NCBI GenBank assembly: GCA_905188085.1
Contig: CAJJKN010000001.1
Coordinates: 1 to 64,000, forward strand
DNA from: an uncultured Bacillota bacterium
Lineage (GTDB): Bacteria; Bacillota; Clostridia; Christensenellales; QAND01
DNA length: 64,000 bases
Direction of reading: 5' to 3'
In this document: positions 15,474 through 25,061 of the stretch, in pieces
Layout of the letters: the number at the start of each line of letters is the position of its first letter
Numbering within the stretch: the first letter of the stretch is position 1
Position numbers and translations under genes: made by a program
Notes under the pieces: generated by a model
Databases searched by the model: none
Told to the model about the DNA's origin: nothing
What the model saw: only the letters and a program-made list of their open reading frames with translations

Positions 15474-17027
15474 ATGTCGAGAAATCGCAGAAGAAAACCA
15501 AGCTTATCCAGCGTTGTATTTACGATGATCCTGTTTGACATCAGTGCCTTCGGCGTGTTGATTTTAAACAGCGATGCGTTTGATCCGCTGGCGCTGATTG
15601 CGATGGCGGCCACGGTGCTGTTGTTGATTTTTCAATATTTTATTCTATCGGTGTTTTTTCCAAACTGCGACAGAACCGTACTGGTCATAGCCAATTTTCT
15701 GGTGTCTGTAGGGCTTGTGATTCAATTTCGCATTTCGCCCAGCGTTGCCATGAAGCAGCTGGTATGGATTGTGATGGGCATGGTCTGCATGATCGTTACC
15801 ACCCTGGCGATTCGCAGATCCAAAATCTGGCCGAACTTATGGCGGATTTTGATTGTGCTCAGCGGCGTATTTCTGGCGTCCGCGGTGGTGCTGGGCTCTG
15901 AAAAATTCGGGGCCAGCAACTGGATCAATATCGGGATTTTTTCCTTCCAGCCTTCGGAATTTGTGAAAATCATGCTGATCTTTGTATTGGCTGCGCTGCT
16001 TGGCCGGGAACGGAACATGAAAACCATGATCATTGCGGCGGGCTATGTGGGCGCATGTTTGCTGCTTTTGCTGCTGCAAAAGGACCTGGGCGCCGCGCTT
16101 TTGTATGCGGGCACGGCGATGATTATGCTGTATATCGCAACGGGGAATAAATTGCTGCTGGCGGGCTCTGCTGCGGGCGGGGCTGCCGGTGCGGTGGTGG
16201 CGTATAAAATGTTTTCCCATGTGCGCGTGCGCGTGGCTCTATGGAAAAACCCTTGGGCCATGTATGAAAAACAGGGGTATCAGGTGGTGCAGGGGCTGAT
16301 TGCCATCGCCAGCGGCGGGCTGTTTGGATTGGGGCTGATGCAAAGCATGCCAAAATCCATCCCGGCCGCGCATACGGACTATATCTTTGCGGTTATCTGT
16401 GCGGAGTTTGGCGTGCTGTTCGGCCTTGCATTGCTGGCGTTTTACTTGATTTTCATCATCCGAGGCGCCATCATCGCGATGGATTGCCGCAACAGCTTTG
16501 ATGCGATGGTGGCCATCGGCTGTGTATCCATGCTGGCGCTGCAAAGCTTTATCATCATCGGCGGCGTAACAAAGCTCATTCCGCTGACGGGGATCACGCT
16601 GCCGTTTGTATCCTATGGCGGCAGCAGCATTCTTTCCTGCTTTTTCATCCTGGGCATTTTGGAAGGATTGGCCGTGAAAAACGGGGATGCGGATGAAGTG
16701 GAGTTTGCCGAATGGAATGAAGAACAGGACGAATGGGAAGAGAAAAACGGCTGGGAAACCGAGGACGAAGCATACGACGATGCGTATGACGAAGACGAGT
16801 ACGATGAATATGAAGAGGATCCGTACGACGATGACCGGGCGTATTATCAGGAAGACGAAGCGCAGCCGTTTGCCAGCCGGCGAAACAGAGAGCCGGAGCC
16901 GCTGACAAGGCGGCAGGCCAAAAAACAGGCCAAGCAGGCAAAGGCGGAGGCCAAACAGGCCTATAAACAGGCAAAAAGGCAGGCCAACGAACAGGCCAAA
17001 CGAAAGAACCGGAGGGCCGGGCGATGA
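15474..17027 (+). CDS. SEDS peptidoglycan glycosyltransferase (FtsW/RodA/SpoVE) with long charged tail
   Basis: A 517-residue protein. Residues 1 to ~403 are the ten-helix SEDS core that polymerises lipid II, with HTDYIFAVICAEFG (containing the essential Asp of the family) and the signature PLTGITLPFVSYGGSS. After this come ~114 extra residues: first an acidic Asp/Glu/Tyr-rich half, then a basic Lys/Gln/Ala-rich half ending KRKNRRAGR. Typical family members stop soon after the last helix. ATG at 15474 follows GAGGAGG and lies 1 bp after the FHA stop. The next gene, a PBP, overlaps by 4 bp, the usual SEDS-PBP pairing. Division versus elongation role is not decided. Confidence 0.92.
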   Translation: MSRNRRRKPSLSSVVFTMILFDISAFGVLILNSDAFDPLALIAMAATVLLLIFQYFILSVFFPNCDRTVLVIANFLVSVGLVIQFRISPSVAMKQLVWIVMGMVCMIVTTLAIRRSKIWPNLWRILIVLSGVFLASAVVLGSEKFGASNWINIGIFSFQPSEFVKIMLIFVLAALLGRERNMKTMIIAAGYVGACLLLLLLQKDLGAALLYAGTAMIMLYIATGNKLLLAGSAAGGAAGAVVAYKMFSHVRVRVALWKNPWAMYEKQGYQVVQGLIAIASGGLFGLGLMQSMPKSIPAAHTDYIFAVICAEFGVLFGLALLAFYLIFIIRGAIIAMDCRNSFDAMVAIGCVSMLALQSFIIIGGVTKLIPLTGITLPFVSYGGSSILSCFFILGILEGLAVKNGDADEVEFAEWNEEQDEWEEKNGWETEDEAYDDAYDEDEYDEYEEDPYDDDRAYYQEDEAQPFASRRNREPEPLTRRQAKKQAKQAKAEAKQAYKQAKRQANEQAKRKNRRAGR

Positions 17028-18439
17028 AAGAATTAAGAGGACATATTCGTTCTGTATTGATTGGGTTTATCGTGCTGTTTTTGGTGCTGGGCGGCTATAT
17101 CGGATACAGCATTACCACAAACGGCACGCGGTGGTTTGTTTCCGCGTATAATCCCGTTTTAAAGCAACAAAAGCAAAACGTAAAAGCGGGTTCTATTTTG
17201 GATCGAAACTATATCGTGTTGGCGCAAAGCGACGACAACGGCGAACGGACATACAGCAGCAATGCAACGGTGCGCAAAGCCATGAGCCATACCGTGGGAG
17301 ACCCATACGGCATTGCCGCGGCGGGCATTGAATCGTTTCACGCCAAATATCTTTTGGGCTTTTCCGGCAATATCTTTGAGCGGATTTATCAATCCATCAC
17401 GATGGAAAAGCGGACGGGAGACAATGTTGTTTGCACGGTGGACAGCAAACTGGCCGCATATGCATATGAAAAAATGGGGGATACCAGCGGCGCGGTGGTT
17501 GTGATGAACTATAAAACGGGCGAAATTTTAGCGTCCGTTTCAAAGCCGGGGTTTGACCCTAAAACAATAAAGCAGCCCTCGGAACAAACCGATACGGAAA
17601 GCAGCCATCTGGTAAACAGGGCGACCATGGGCAAATATACGCCCGGCTCCGTATTTAAGCTGGTTACGGCAGCGGCAGTGTTGGAATACAAACCGGAGCT
17701 GGCCAACAAAACCTATACCTGCGCCGGAACGCTGGATTATGGCGAAGAGGGCAAAGTGACCTGCGCGCACGGCGCAGTGCATGGCGAATTGAACCTGGAC
17801 GGCGCGGTGACAAAATCCTGCAACTGCGTATTTGCGCAGATTGCAGAGGATTTGGGTAGAAACAATCTAAAAAAGATGGCAGAAAAGTTGGGCTATAACG
17901 AAGATTTTCTGTTTGATGATTTGATTGTTTATCAATCCAGCTATGATCTGTCCGATGCGCGGGATATAGACTATGCGTGGTCTTCCGTGGGACAATTTAA
18001 GGATACGGCAAGCCCGCTGCATGTGTGTATGATTACTTCCGCCATCGCCAATGACGGGGTGATGATGGAGCCTAAACTGGTGAAAAGCGTGATGAACTAT
18101 CGGAATTTTGAATACATCAAAATGTCCAGCAACACGTTTAAGCGGTGTATGAGCCAGCAAACGGCCCAGCAGCTGCAGGAGATGATGGTAAACGTTGTGA
18201 AAAAGGGCACAGGCAAAGCAGCGGCCGTAAAGGGCGTAACGGTGGCGGGCAAAACCGGCACGGCGGAGGTATCGGACAGCAAGACGCAAAAGCCGCATGC
18301 CTGGTTTACCGGGTTTATCCAAGACCCGGAGCACCCGTATGCCATTGTTGTGATGATTGAAAACGCGGGCGGCGGCGGCAGCAAGGCGGCGCCGATTGCC
18401 GCGGCTGTTTTGAAAAAAACCATGGAGCTGATCGGTTAG
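17024..18439 (+). CDS. Class B penicillin-binding protein (transpeptidase)
   Basis: A 471-residue monofunctional transpeptidase with one N-terminal membrane anchor (VLIGFIVLFLVLGGYIGYS). The catalytic motifs are TPGSVFKL (S-x-x-K), KSCNCVF (S-C-N, the S-x-N box) and AGKTGTAEV (KTGT). It cross-links peptidoglycan outside the membrane. No PASTA domains and only a short dimerisation region are present, as in the actinobacterial PbpA type. ATGA overlap with the SEDS gene indicates translational coupling and a 1:1 partnership. uvrC follows by 1 bp. Confidence 0.93.
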   Translation: MKELRGHIRSVLIGFIVLFLVLGGYIGYSITTNGTRWFVSAYNPVLKQQKQNVKAGSILDRNYIVLAQSDDNGERTYSSNATVRKAMSHTVGDPYGIAAAGIESFHAKYLLGFSGNIFERIYQSITMEKRTGDNVVCTVDSKLAAYAYEKMGDTSGAVVVMNYKTGEILASVSKPGFDPKTIKQPSEQTDTESSHLVNRATMGKYTPGSVFKLVTAAAVLEYKPELANKTYTCAGTLDYGEEGKVTCAHGAVHGELNLDGAVTKSCNCVFAQIAEDLGRNNLKKMAEKLGYNEDFLFDDLIVYQSSYDLSDARDIDYAWSSVGQFKDTASPLHVCMITSAIANDGVMMEPKLVKSVMNYRNFEYIKMSSNTFKRCMSQQTAQQLQEMMVNVVKKGTGKAAAVKGVTVAGKTGTAEVSDSKTQKPHAWFTGFIQDPEHPYAIVVMIENAGGGGSKAAPIAAAVLKKTMELIG

Positions 18440-18440
18440 C

Positions 18441-20300
18441 ATGAATGACAGGATCGAAGCGATCTTAAAAACATTGCCGGACCATCCCGGTGTATATTTG
18501 ATGAAAGACAAGGATGGCGAAATCATCTATGTAGGTAAGGCAATTTCGCTGAAAAACAGGGTGAGGCAGTATTTCCGTTCCCATAAAAACCATAGCAGCA
18601 AAGTGATTGCGATGGTAAAAAAGATAGAGGATATTCAATATATCCTTGTGGACAGCGAGATGGAAGCACTGATTTTGGAATGCAACCTGATCAAAAAACA
18701 CAGGCCGCATTACAACATCCTGATGAAGGACGATAAGCAATATCCCTATATGCGGATAGATTTTTCCGACCCGTTTGCACGGGTGGATGTGGTGCGCAAG
18801 ATAGAAAACGACGGGGCAAAGTATTACGGGCCGTTTTTAAGCGCCGGCGCATTGACGGATGTGCTGGATGCCGTGGCCAAAAACTTTCCGCTCAGAACCT
18901 GTAAAAAGGATTTGCAAAAGGCGCGCGCCAGACATGAGCGCCCATGCTTGAATTATCAGATCGGCCGCTGCTCGGCGCCGTGTGCCGGGAAGATAACGGA
19001 AGAAGAATACGGCGCGCTTTTGGAGCAAGTCAGCTCCTTTTTACAGGGGAAATACGATACGCTGCGAAAAGAGCTGGAAGCGGAGATGAACAAATGCGCA
19101 GAGCGCATGGAGTATGAAAAAGCAGCGATTTGGCGCGATCGGATTCGCAATGTGGAGCGGGTGATCCAACGGCAAAAGGCCGCGGAGACCAACCTGTCCG
19201 AACGGGATGTGCTGGCCATTTCCCGCCTGGAGGGCGACGCGATGGTGCAGTGTTTTGGCGTAAGGGACGGAAAGCTCTGCCAAAGCCGGCAGTTTTTATG
19301 GGAAGATGTGGATAAAGAAACGGACGCGGAAATTTTAACGGCGTTTGTAAAGCAATACTATGAACAGCAAACACACATTCCCAAAGAAATTTTGGTGCCG
19401 GTGGAACTGGAGGACCATGCGCTGGTAGGCGAATATCTTTCCAATTTGCGGGGGCATAAAGTGCAGCTGCTGGTGCCGCAGCGCGGCGAAAAACTGCATC
19501 TGCTGCAATTGGCCGAACAGAATGCCACAGAAACGCTGGAAAAGCGAAAGCTCCGACGGGAGCATCAATATATGCGGCATGAAGGCGCGGTAAAATTGTT
19601 GGCAGAAGAACTGGGGCTTTCGTTTATTCCGCACAGGATGGAATGTTTTGATATTTCGCATACTCAGGGTGTGGATAATGTGGCAAGCATGGTGGTTTGC
19701 CTGGATGGGAAACCGGCCAGAAAGGAATACAGAAGGTTTAAAACAAAGACAGTGGAAGGCGCGGACGACTTTAAAAGCATGAACGAAGTGGTCAAACGCC
19801 GTCTACTGCGCGCCATGGAGCCGGACGAGGCCTCGCAAAAAGCGTTTGGCTCTTTGCCGGATTTGATGGTGATCGACGGCGGCAGAGGGCAGCTGAATGC
19901 GGCGCTGCGCGCCATGGACGAAGTGGGGCTGCATATTCCCACCATCGGCCTTGCCAAACAATTGGAAGAAGTGTATGTGCCGGACCGGGATGAAACCGTG
20001 ATGTTGGATCGAAAATCTCCGGCGCTGCATGTGCTGCAACGCATTCGAGACGAGGCGCACCGCTTTGCCATTACCTACCACAGGTCTTTGCGTGCTTCGC
20101 ACGAACTGACCAGCGCTTTGGATACCATTCCGGGCATCGGCCCCAAGCGCAGACGGCAACTGCTGATGCAATATAAAACCGTAGACCAGATAAAACAGGC
20201 CACCTTGGAAGAACTATTGGCGGTGGAAGGCATGAACAGAGCCAGCGCCGAAGCGGTGTTGGCCTGGGGCAAAAAGGATGGACAAGAAAAGCAGGGCTAA
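18441..20300 (+). CDS. uvrC: Excinuclease ABC subunit C
   Basis: A 619-residue nucleotide-excision-repair endonuclease that cuts on both sides of a lesion in the UvrB-DNA complex. Domains in order: GIY-YIG nuclease (GVYLMKDKDGEIIYVGKA, 1-95), a Cys cluster (CLNYQIGRCSAPCAG), the UVR motif (MEYEKAAIWRDRI), the RNase-H-like nuclease (MECFDISHTQG) and tandem HhH motifs (IPGIGPKRRRQLL, VEGMNRASAEAVL). It is complete and ends the wall operon. No uvrA or uvrB lies in the window. Confidence 0.97.
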   Translation: MNDRIEAILKTLPDHPGVYLMKDKDGEIIYVGKAISLKNRVRQYFRSHKNHSSKVIAMVKKIEDIQYILVDSEMEALILECNLIKKHRPHYNILMKDDKQYPYMRIDFSDPFARVDVVRKIENDGAKYYGPFLSAGALTDVLDAVAKNFPLRTCKKDLQKARARHERPCLNYQIGRCSAPCAGKITEEEYGALLEQVSSFLQGKYDTLRKELEAEMNKCAERMEYEKAAIWRDRIRNVERVIQRQKAAETNLSERDVLAISRLEGDAMVQCFGVRDGKLCQSRQFLWEDVDKETDAEILTAFVKQYYEQQTHIPKEILVPVELEDHALVGEYLSNLRGHKVQLLVPQRGEKLHLLQLAEQNATETLEKRKLRREHQYMRHEGAVKLLAEELGLSFIPHRMECFDISHTQGVDNVASMVVCLDGKPARKEYRRFKTKTVEGADDFKSMNEVVKRRLLRAMEPDEASQKAFGSLPDLMVIDGGRGQLNAALRAMDEVGLHIPTIGLAKQLEEVYVPDRDETVMLDRKSPALHVLQRIRDEAHRFAITYHRSLRASHELTSALDTIPGIGPKRRRQLLMQYKTVDQIKQATLEELLAVEGMNRASAEAVLAWGKKDGQEKQG

Positions 20301-20308
20301 AGTATAAT
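20279..20308 (+). promoter_or_regulatory. Promoter of the HAD-hprK unit
   Basis: TGGACA (20279-20284) and a perfect TATAAT (20303-20308), spacer 18 bp, overlapping the end of uvrC. Confidence 0.6.
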
Positions 20309-20375
20309 AATATGAGTTGTTTTGGAAAACAAAAGAGAAATCGGCATGAAATTTTTCGGAGGAGGCATACTTGCA

Positions 20376-21179
20376 ATGCAGTATAAATTGTTGGCGCTGG
20401 ATATTGACGGAACACTGGTGAATTCCGAAGGGAAAATTACGCCGCGCGTGCGGCAGGCGATTCGCAACGCCGTGGACGCCGGCTGCCATGTAATGCTGGC
20501 TACAGGCCGCTTTTATCGCGGTATGATTAAAATTCAGGAGGAACTGGGCCTGACGGTGCCGTGCATGGTATACGGCGGTGCGCAGGTGGTGGATAACGGC
20601 AAACGGCTGTTTGAAATGTCCATTGATCCGGAAACCACCTATGAATGCATGCAATGGGCCAACGAAATGGGCCTGTATGTGCAGACCTATGAAGGGGACA
20701 GCTATTATTTTGAAAAGCACACGCCGTACAGTGATCTTTACGCCAAAGGAATCGGCATTGAAGGCGAAGAGATGCCGGGGATGACGAGCCGGCATGATTT
20801 GGCTTCGCCCAAGATTTTGGGCATTGACGAGCCGGACCGCATTCGTGAATTGCAGGATATTGCGCGCGAAAAATTTGCGGGCAGATTGCAGGTGGGCATT
20901 TCCAAACCCCGCTATCTTGAAATTACCAACCCGAAGGTGAACAAGGGCATTGCGCTGGAGTTTTTGTGCAAACACTACGGCTTAAAGCCCGAAAACTGCA
21001 TTGCCATGGGAGACGGCACCATCGATGCGCCGATGATTGAATACGCGGGCCTGGGCGTTGCCATGGAAAATGCGGACGATATGACCAAATCCGTTGCAAA
21101 CTTGATTTGTCCCAGCAACGATGAGGACGGCGTGGCCTATATCATAGACCGTTATATTTTGGGAGGCGAAACAGCTTGA
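20376..21179 (+). CDS. Cof-type HAD phosphatase
   Basis: A 267-residue HAD-superfamily hydrolase of subfamily IIB. Motif I is ALDIDGTLV, motif II LATGR, the conserved Lys sits in NKGIALEFLC and motif IV is AMGDGTIDAPM. In place of the usual GD-x-x-ND it reads GDGTIDA. Substrates of this group are sugar phosphates, flavin phosphates or phosphorylated vitamins. ATG at 20376 is chosen because the fold begins two residues later and GGAGGAGG is 10 bp upstream. It overlaps hprK by 4 bp, hinting at a link with carbon control. Confidence 0.88.
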   Translation: MQYKLLALDIDGTLVNSEGKITPRVRQAIRNAVDAGCHVMLATGRFYRGMIKIQEELGLTVPCMVYGGAQVVDNGKRLFEMSIDPETTYECMQWANEMGLYVQTYEGDSYYFEKHTPYSDLYAKGIGIEGEEMPGMTSRHDLASPKILGIDEPDRIRELQDIAREKFAGRLQVGISKPRYLEITNPKVNKGIALEFLCKHYGLKPENCIAMGDGTIDAPMIEYAGLGVAMENADDMTKSVANLICPSNDEDGVAYIIDRYILGGETA

Positions 21180-22096
21180 GCGCAAATGAAAAGGACATCA
21201 ACGTAAAGTCGTTTGCCAAATATACGCATACGGAGATTGCCTTTGAAGGACGGGAATGTTTCAAAGTACACACGTCGGATCTAAACCGGCCGGCCATTCA
21301 GTTTGCCGGGTATTTTGAACATTTTTCCTGCGAGCGTGTTCAGATTATCGGCAATCAGGAGGTGGCCTGTCTTAGGACGTTGTCGCCGGAAACGATTGAC
21401 GAACGCATGGAGCACTTCTTTTCGTTTAATGTGCCTTGCCTTGTGGTTTGCAACGGAGATCCTGTGCCGGAAGTGTTGATGAAATACGCCCAAAAGCACA
21501 GCGTGCCTGTTTTGTGCAGCGAACAGGGGACCAGCAAAACTTCGCATATCATCATCGACTTTTTGGATGATTTTCTGGCGCCGGAAGAAACCATTCACGC
21601 CAACCTGCTGGATGTATACAACGTAGGGGTGATGATCCGCGGGGAAAGCGGGATGGGCAAAAGCGAACTGTCTTTGGAACTGATCAAGCGCGGACATCTG
21701 CTTGTGGCGGACGATGTGACGGTCATTCGCAAAGTGGACAGCAAACACCTAATCGGCTATGCGCCGGAAGCAACGCGCAATTTGATTGAAATTCGCGGCC
21801 TTGGCATACAGGACATCAAGCAGCTTTACGGGATGGCCACGGTGCTGGAAAGGAAGAGCATAGATATCATCATCGATATGGAAATGTGGGAAACCGGCAA
21901 GATGTATGACAGGCTGGGCTTTGATAAACACTACGATACGGTGATGGGCGTCAGCGTGCCGCATTATGTGATGCCGGTGCGCCCCGGGCGCAACCTGGCC
22001 GTGGTGGTGGAAGGAACGGCCATGGATTACAGGGTGAAAAGCGCCGGATTTGATATTGAAAAAGAAATCAACCGAAGAATGGAAAAAGCATTTTAA
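21176..22096 (+). CDS. hprK: HPr kinase/phosphorylase
   Basis: A 306-residue bifunctional enzyme that phosphorylates HPr at its regulatory Ser and removes the phosphate with Pi; it controls catabolite repression in Firmicutes. Seen are Walker A GESGMGKSE, the conserved LVADDVT and the signature EIRGLGIQDIKQLYG. Translation starts at TTG (21176), overlapping the HAD stop, 9 bp after GGGAGG. In many Clostridia hprK lies near murB, rapZ and whiA, as here. The HPr gene is not in the window. Confidence 0.96.
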   Translation: MSANEKDINVKSFAKYTHTEIAFEGRECFKVHTSDLNRPAIQFAGYFEHFSCERVQIIGNQEVACLRTLSPETIDERMEHFFSFNVPCLVVCNGDPVPEVLMKYAQKHSVPVLCSEQGTSKTSHIIIDFLDDFLAPEETIHANLLDVYNVGVMIRGESGMGKSELSLELIKRGHLLVADDVTVIRKVDSKHLIGYAPEATRNLIEIRGLGIQDIKQLYGMATVLERKSIDIIIDMEMWETGKMYDRLGFDKHYDTVMGVSVPHYVMPVRPGRNLAVVVEGTAMDYRVKSAGFDIEKEINRRMEKAF

Positions 22097-22174
22097 CGCT
22101 TTGGTTGCATAGCGGCCCCGCCCGGCCCATATCTTTATGTATGGACAGTTTTGTGAGCGGGGAGGTGAAAGGGC

Positions 22175-23287
22175 TTGCCAAAAGGAAAACGCGCAGCCCT
22201 TTTTTGCTGCTTGTTTTGCGCGGCCGTGGCCTTCTTTTGGCCGGGCAGTTGGAATCAACCGCTGCAAAGGCAGCAGATCAATCAATGGATCCGGGGCAAA
22301 CGGCTTTCGTATCAGGGTACTTTGCAGGTGTGGTATGTATCCGCAGGGGCCAGCGGCACCGGGGATGGCAGCGCCTGGGTACGGGCTCGTATGCAAAAAT
22401 TTGAAAAGAACCATTTCGGCATTTTTTATCAAATGCAAACGATGGATGCTGCGGCGCTGAATGAAAAGCTGGACTGCGGAGAGCGCCCGGATTTGATCTT
22501 TTTCGGCAAAGAACAGAGAGAAAAAATCGTGCCGCTGCTGCAAGCGTGCGATCTATCCGCAACGCTGTTGCCGGCCTTTGAAAACAACACGACCGAAGGG
22601 AAAACCTGGCCTGTTTTTTATGGCGGATACGCCATCTTGGTCAACGAACAGGCGCTGTACAGCGTGGGGCTGTCCCCTCCGTTGGATTTGGAAACCATGG
22701 ACGAAACCTATTTGCAGCAGGTAACACAGGCATTGCCGCATGCGTTTGCCTACCAGACCCAACAGGCGGGCTTGGCCGCTGTGAGGGGGCCTGTGAACGC
22801 GGGAACACAGGCGCTGTTTGCAAACGCGGCGCAGGGAACCAAAGAGCAGTTTTTAAAAGAGGAGATTGCGTTTTATGCCTGCCCGATTTCCACCTGGTAT
22901 ACCCTGGAAACTATGAGCAACACACAGGCGGTGCCGTCTTATCAGGCGTTTCCGATTTCAAATTTGGCGGTGGATGTTCAATATATGGGCATGGTTGATA
23001 CACAGGAGGAGAGCAAACAAAAGGCCTGTACGGCAGTGCTGTCGTTTTTCTTAAATGAATACAGCCAGCAGGCTTTGCAAACCATCGGCGCGCTGCCGGT
23101 TATTCAAACCAAAGAGCCGCTTTCGGCCGAAGGGAACATAACAGGGGCCGTTTGGCAGCAGCAGGAAGCGGAGAAAGTGCGGCTGTTTTCCGTAAATGAA
23201 CAGGCGGAAACATTCTATTCTTTATGCCGAACACAGGGGCATCAGGCTGCCATGAAATGGCTGCAAGCGGCTTGCAATGAATCATGA
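22175..23287 (+). CDS. Secreted or membrane-anchored solute-binding-like protein
   Basis: A 370-residue protein starting at TTG after GGGGAGGTG. The N-terminus (KGKRAALFCCLFCAAVAFFWPG) is one hydrophobic segment with several Cys but no clear lipobox, so it is either a signal anchor or an atypical lipoprotein. The body has features of periplasmic-type binding proteins: GTLQVWYVSA early, RPDLIFFGKE, and a WPVFYGGYAILVN hinge-like strand. No transporter permease or ATPase genes are near. Its place between hprK and murB is not explained by a transport role; a sensory or wall-related use is conceivable. Confidence 0.65.
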   Translation: MPKGKRAALFCCLFCAAVAFFWPGSWNQPLQRQQINQWIRGKRLSYQGTLQVWYVSAGASGTGDGSAWVRARMQKFEKNHFGIFYQMQTMDAAALNEKLDCGERPDLIFFGKEQREKIVPLLQACDLSATLLPAFENNTTEGKTWPVFYGGYAILVNEQALYSVGLSPPLDLETMDETYLQQVTQALPHAFAYQTQQAGLAAVRGPVNAGTQALFANAAQGTKEQFLKEEIAFYACPISTWYTLETMSNTQAVPSYQAFPISNLAVDVQYMGMVDTQEESKQKACTAVLSFFLNEYSQQALQTIGALPVIQTKEPLSAEGNITGAVWQQQEAEKVRLFSVNEQAETFYSLCRTQGHQAAMKWLQAACNES

Positions 23288-23300
23288 ATCTGTGTAAAAT
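23272..23300 (+). promoter_or_regulatory. Sigma-A promoter of the murB-dnaE operon
   Basis: TTGCAA (23272-23277), 17-bp spacer, TAAAAT (23295-23300). Transcription would start about 60 bp before murB. Confidence 0.6.
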
Positions 23301-23363
23301 AATATGAAACACATTTGTAAATATTAGGACTTTTTCATAGAGTGTTTGAGGAGATGTGATGGT

Positions 23364-24281
23364 ATGATCGAGGCAGCCGTTTTGCAGAGGCTGCGGGCAG
23401 TTTTGCCGGCAAAAAATGTCTTGGAACAGGAGCCCATGCGCCTGCATACCACCTTTAGAATCGGGGGGCCGGCGGACGTGTTGTGTTTGCCGGAAAACGA
23501 TGAACAGGTGGCCGGGATATTAACGATTTTAAAGCAGGAAAACGTACCGTTTTATGTGGTGGGCAACGGAAGCAACATCCTGGTAAAAGACAACGGCTTT
23601 CGGGGCTGTATTGTGAAAATGCTGCATAAGGGCAGCGAGATTCGCGTGGACGGCAAAGCCTCTACGCTGTATGCCGGCGCAGGGGAAACGATGATGACCA
23701 TCGCCGTGCGCGCCGCCAAAGAGGGGTTGGCGGGCATGGAATTTGCCAGCGGCATTCCGGGCACGCTGGGCGGCACGGTCAGCATGAATGCAGGCGCCTA
23801 CGAACGGGAAATGAAAGACATTGTGAAAAGCGTGCGCATCGTTACGCCAGAAGGGGAAATCCGCGACGTTTCAAACGAGGAGATGGCGTTTGGATACCGC
23901 ACCAGCGCGGTGCCGAAAAACAATTGGATCGTGCTGGGCGCGCTGTTGCAATTGGCGCCGGACGACCCTGAAAAAATTCAAGAGAGAATTGATGATTTTA
24001 CCCATAGGCGCAAAACGCGGCAGCCGCTGGAATATGCCAGCGCAGGCAGCACGTTTAAACGCCCGGAAGGATATTTTGCGGCAAAGCTGATAGACGATGC
24101 CGGGATGAAAGGATACAGCGTGGGCGATGCCCAGGTAAGCGAAAAACACGCGGGGTTTGTAATCAATAAAAACAACGCCAGCGCGGCGGATGTGTTGGCG
24201 CTGATGGAACAGATTCAAAAGACGGTAAAAGAAAAATTCGGTGTGGATCTGGTGCCGGAAGTGCGTGTGATCGGCGAATGA
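23364..24281 (+). CDS. murB: UDP-N-acetylenolpyruvoylglucosamine reductase
   Basis: A FAD/NADPH enzyme making UDP-MurNAc in the second step of peptidoglycan precursor synthesis. At 305 residues it is the short Gram-positive type. FAD-binding motifs are VVGNGSNILVKD and GIPGTLGGTVSMNAGAYE; the catalytic Ser is in YASAGSTFKRP and the catalytic Glu in VPEVRVIG. ATG at 23364 follows GAGGAGAT; a TTG 18 bp earlier is less likely. It overlaps the next gene by ATGA and heads the murB-PHP-rapZ-whiA-dnaE operon. Confidence 0.96.
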   Translation: MIEAAVLQRLRAVLPAKNVLEQEPMRLHTTFRIGGPADVLCLPENDEQVAGILTILKQENVPFYVVGNGSNILVKDNGFRGCIVKMLHKGSEIRVDGKASTLYAGAGETMMTIAVRAAKEGLAGMEFASGIPGTLGGTVSMNAGAYEREMKDIVKSVRIVTPEGEIRDVSNEEMAFGYRTSAVPKNNWIVLGALLQLAPDDPEKIQERIDDFTHRRKTRQPLEYASAGSTFKRPEGYFAAKLIDDAGMKGYSVGDAQVSEKHAGFVINKNNASAADVLALMEQIQKTVKEKFGVDLVPEVRVIGE

Positions 24282-25048
24282 AGCAAATGGAGATTCAGGC
24301 GGATTTGCATACACATTCCAACCTTTCCGACGGAAAGGGAACGTTGGAGCAAAATGCGGAGGCGGCATATCGCGCGGGGCTTTCTTTTCTGGCCTGCACA
24401 GAACACGGCCCCCGGCATATGAAGGCAGGCATTTCCAAACGAAAACTATCGGAAATGCGCCGCCGGGTGGACAAGCTGAACCAAAAATACCAGGGGAAGC
24501 TGACGGTTCTCATGGGCATAGAGGCCAACCTGATCTCTTTAGACGGCACGTTGGATATACCGGCGCAGGCGTTGGAGTATTTTGACATTGTTTTGATGGG
24601 TTTTCATCTGAGCGCCAGAACCACAACGCTTTCCGAAGCCTGGATGTTTCAGGTGAAAAACCCGCGCAAAGAAGAAAAGTATTCCGTAGCCTATCGAAAA
24701 AAAGCGACAGAGGCGTATCTGCGGGCCATTGAAAACAACGAGTTTGATATTTTGGTGCATCCCGGCCTGCATTGGCCGCTGGAGTATGAACCGGTGGCAA
24801 AGGCGTGCCGGGACAAGGGGATTGCGATGGAGATCAGCGCGCGTCCCAAACATTTGATTTTTAACAAAACGCAGGCAGAACAGATGGCCAAAACGGGCGT
24901 AAAATTTGCCATAGACAGCGATGCGCACAAGCCGGAGGAGATAGGCCAAGTGCAAAGCGCGATTGAGTTTGCAATGCGCGCGGGCATTCCCGCAGAGCAG
25001 ATCATCAACGCCAAAGGCCACCCGCTGCCGGCTTTCAGGCGCAGGTAA
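24278..25048 (+). CDS. PHP-domain phosphoesterase
   Basis: A 256-residue stand-alone PHP-domain protein, YcdX-like. Metal-binding motifs in order: ADLHTHSNLSDG, TEHGP, GIEANLIS, the late His in LVHPGLHW and SDAHKP. Relatives are trinuclear metal phosphatases; the PHP fold also occurs in DnaE, encoded three genes on. It is translationally coupled to murB (ATGA) and lies 13 bp before rapZ, a common order in Clostridia. Substrate unknown. Confidence 0.88.
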   Translation: MKQMEIQADLHTHSNLSDGKGTLEQNAEAAYRAGLSFLACTEHGPRHMKAGISKRKLSEMRRRVDKLNQKYQGKLTVLMGIEANLISLDGTLDIPAQALEYFDIVLMGFHLSARTTTLSEAWMFQVKNPRKEEKYSVAYRKKATEAYLRAIENNEFDILVHPGLHWPLEYEPVAKACRDKGIAMEISARPKHLIFNKTQAEQMAKTGVKFAIDSDAHKPEEIGQVQSAIEFAMRAGIPAEQIINAKGHPLPAFRRR

Positions 25049-25061
25049 AGGAGGAAATCAT

